From Perkinsus marinus ATCC 50983 (Eukaryota > Perkinsozoa > Perkinsida > Perkinsidae): 34,563 nt of DNA. This document shows positions 32,501-34,563 of this stretch, one piece after another; the first letter of the stretch is position 1, and each line of letters begins with the position of its first letter. Below the pieces are notes generated by a model. That model saw only the letters and a program-made list of their open reading frames with translations, had not been told where the DNA came from and searched no databases. A program made the position numbers and the translations under genes. Location: the NCBI RefSeq assembly GCF_000006405.1, contig NW_003211810.1:13355-47917 (forward strand), read 5' to 3'.

Positions 32501-34270
32501 ATGGATCAGCAGCTGAGTCTATCGGACTCCTGTAGGCTTCAACGAAGCATAGCGGCTGAGAAGCAAGCCGTGAAGGCTCGGATAGCGTAGTTTTGGGTGG
32601 TGGGGGTTTTAATAGGAGCACCATGGGGCATGTTTTCAAAGGATTCGGGTAGTAGTTAGAGCGCCATCGCAACGTGGATAGGTTCCACTTGGGTTAGTGC
32701 GCTGGGATTAGCCATGTCCTGTGAGGGGTTTCGGTAGTCTAGGATGCATTTTTAGTAATAGTTAGGATGGGCGAATTGATTACATTTCGTGATGCGTTCG
32801 AGTGAGAATGGTAGGTATTTCAAGAGGGAGGAGAGTAAAATATGGCGGAACTTGGACGAGGTCAGACGGAAAGCCAAGAAGCTCGAGGAAGGCCGCGAGT
32901 TGGCTGAGCAGAAAAAGCAAAGTCTCATCCAGCTCGAACGGGTGTGTTAGTCGGAGGAGGGGTTGGCGGCCGGACTGTTAACGTTGTAGGTGCGGAAGCG
33001 GCGAGAGGCAGAGAACTCTAGACGGGCCCTCGAGATCAAGACGAGTCTAGATACCATCAAAGAGCAGGTAGATTCGAAATAAGGGAGGTAGGCCTGATGG
33101 GTCTATCAGCATCTCAAGAACAAGGCATGCACTTTGGCAGCAAAGAGGGAGGCCACACGGGAAGCTAGGAAGGAGAGGGCGGAAATCATACGAATGAAGC
33201 ACCTGGAGCAGGTGGGACTATATCAGGCGGAGCGGGAGGGACGGTCGTGGACCCTTCAGGCTCGGGAAGTAGCTGCCAAGTCCGAGAGAGCTGTGGCGAT
33301 CCACCGCGCGTCGCTTGAGGCTAAGTTGCAGGTGGGCACTGGACGGGGTTGGCTGGGAAGAGCCTTGCGGTCAGGCGAAAGCGGAGAAAGAGAAAAAACA
33401 GCGTATGGTCCGAGAGGAAGCTCAGCGGAAACGAGCTGTAGTGTTGGAGGTGTCCATGAGATGGTTTATTTGGTCGGTGTAGGCTGTCCTGGCTCGGGCC
33501 CAAGCTGATAAGGCTGAGCTGGCTGCTTTAGAGGAGGAGGAGATGCGGTGTTTGCAGCGACTTCAGCACTCTAGGATGCTATCGCAAGCCTCGTTACAGG
33601 TAGTGGTCAGTGTTGGAGGAATATATGTCTGCTCTCCTCAACTGAGCTCAGTTATTTTCTCACTAATATACGAATTAGGGTAGAAGTGTACAGAAACCAA
33701 GTAGAATTTTCCGAAATTTCTTCGAAATTTTCATACTGTTGCACACACGTGCATATTTTCCGACACTGGTAGTGGCTGCATGCTTCAGCGAGATGGATGA
33801 GTGTTTTCAGTGCTTGGAGGCTCCACAGGGTCAGAGCAGCTCGTTGCGTACGATGATGGGCTCACGAGGGGCAGGGGCCCTGCTGGAGGGAGAGGGCCTG
33901 TCTTGGTCACCTAGCAAGAGTGAGGAGGGCTATCATATTACAGTGGTCCGTGAGGTTGGCAATGTGCAGGTAAACTGTATTCTTACTCTTCGAAATTTGC
34001 GCCTCCATCTCGGTCAACGGGCAAGAGCGATGGCGATAAAGGCGGCAACTATCGGGAGCGTCCTGGTAGGCCTCCTCGAGGGAGCAAGCACCAGGAAGAT
34101 CAGCCGAGTTTGTCCACTGTAGATGGTCTTGGGGTGTCCCTAGTCCAAAGGTGCTGTGCTTGTAGGTGGCGGTGGAGTCGGACGATGAGGGCCCTCCCTT
34201 GCTGGGTGGTACGGATAGCAGTATTGACAGACACCATAGAGGTGGTTCTCATATAACGCCCACGGGGGAG
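32501..34270 (+). CDS. Coiled-coil protein, 3' end outside the window or unresolved
   Basis: Nine exons join with consistent phases (32501-32586, 32827-32941, 32990-33067, 33119-33331, 33375-33449, 33483-33599, 33811-33969, 34026-34118, 34166-34270; 1041 nt, 347 codons so far). All junctions after the first are phase 0. Starts MDQQLSLSDSCRLQRSIAAE. Residues about 10-250 form a near-continuous charged coiled coil (EVRRKAKKLEEGRELAEQKK, REATREARKERAEIIRMKHL, KAELAALEEEEMRCLQRLQH). A disordered tail follows (GNYRERPGRPPRG, VAVESDDEGPPLLGG). The exon at 34166-34270 ends at a GTACTG donor; I could not find the next exon before the window ends. Family not recognised; a cytoskeletal or centrosomal scaffold is a guess. 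Intron 6 carries MITE copy L. Confidence 0.78.
33608..33768 (+). mobile_element. MITE copy L with preserved target duplication
   Basis: 161 bp, starting CAGTGTTGGAGGAATATATG and ending CCGACACTG. Flanked by GTAGTGGT (33600-33607) and GTAGTGGC (33769-33776), an 8-bp duplication matching at 7 of 8 positions. The host intron without the element and one duplicate copy is 42 nt with a normal GT donor and TGTTTTCAG acceptor, so it landed eight bases into an existing intron. Confidence 0.95.
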
Positions 34271-34563
34271 GTACTGCTGAATGTAGTCGAATCCTTCCGA
34301 GTGCGGTGCTTTCAGAGAGCGGGGAGTAGCGGCTGAGAGGATATGCTATAGAACTTACGAGTGGTGATTGCGTTACGACATGCTTGAAAGTGGTTGTTGT
34401 TGTTCATGAGGAAGATTCGCGTTAGATGACTTTTACGGTGGAAGTTGTCTAGTAGTGGGTTGATGGGGTTAGGCAGGACAGTGGCGGGGTTGCTCTCATG
34501 CCATACGGCATGGCACCGATAACTATCAGTTTGTTAATGGGGAGTCATATATAAGTCCATGGA

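Noticed and set aside
33600-33810. MITE copy L as the origin of its intron
   Set aside because: The element, with one copy of its target duplication, can be removed to leave a normal 42-nt GT-AG intron, so it entered an existing intron.

Overview
The window reads as nuclear DNA of a protist with compact, intron-rich genes. Most genes could be rebuilt by joining short exons across GT-AG introns. Introns without an insertion are often only 40-52 nt; others are 180-420 nt, and many of those hold a copy of one small DNA transposon. Mitochondrial presequences, tRNA-Ser and tRNA-Arg genes, a PdxT-type vitamin B6 glutaminase and spliceosome and small-subunit-processome factors fit a free-living or parasitic alveolate. 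Perkinsus or a close relative is my best guess, from gene style rather than a database match.

Left part (1-9,700): ETFA on the minus strand runs off the left edge; a plus-strand disordered/coiled-coil gene ends at 3,546; a decayed and an intact tRNA-Ser follow; two near-perfect palindromes stand at 5,033-5,115; a minus-strand membrane protein with a very acidic tail covers 5,554-8,059; a mitochondrial thioredoxin-fold protein lacking both active-site cysteines covers 8,626-9,662.

Middle (9,700-19,500): tRNA-Arg; a small tail-anchored protein with two CX3C motifs; an unresolved Pro/Ser-rich gene; MOG1 (Ran-binding); a short UTP5/WDR43-like Utp12-domain protein; and an alpha/beta hydrolase with a complete Ser-Asp-His triad and a C-terminal ubiquitin-interacting motif. 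All of these protein genes are on the minus strand. A 100-base assembly gap lies at 19,406-19,505.

Right part (19,500-34,563): mostly plus-strand genes: a PAM2-motif protein, a 122-aa mitochondrial membrane protein, BCAS2/SPF27, PDX2, two small single-TM proteins, an ATP-grasp ligase, and a coiled-coil gene cut by the right edge.

The unifying observation is a MITE family of about 160-190 bp with CAGTG ends, terminal inverted repeats and 8-bp target duplications (hAT-like). I count 12 copies in 34.5 kb, nine of them inside introns of seven different genes and none in an exon. Other points worth attention are one-base-loop palindromes near gene 3' ends, a tRNA 3' half forming most of a 50-nt intron, and a start exon of only four bases.
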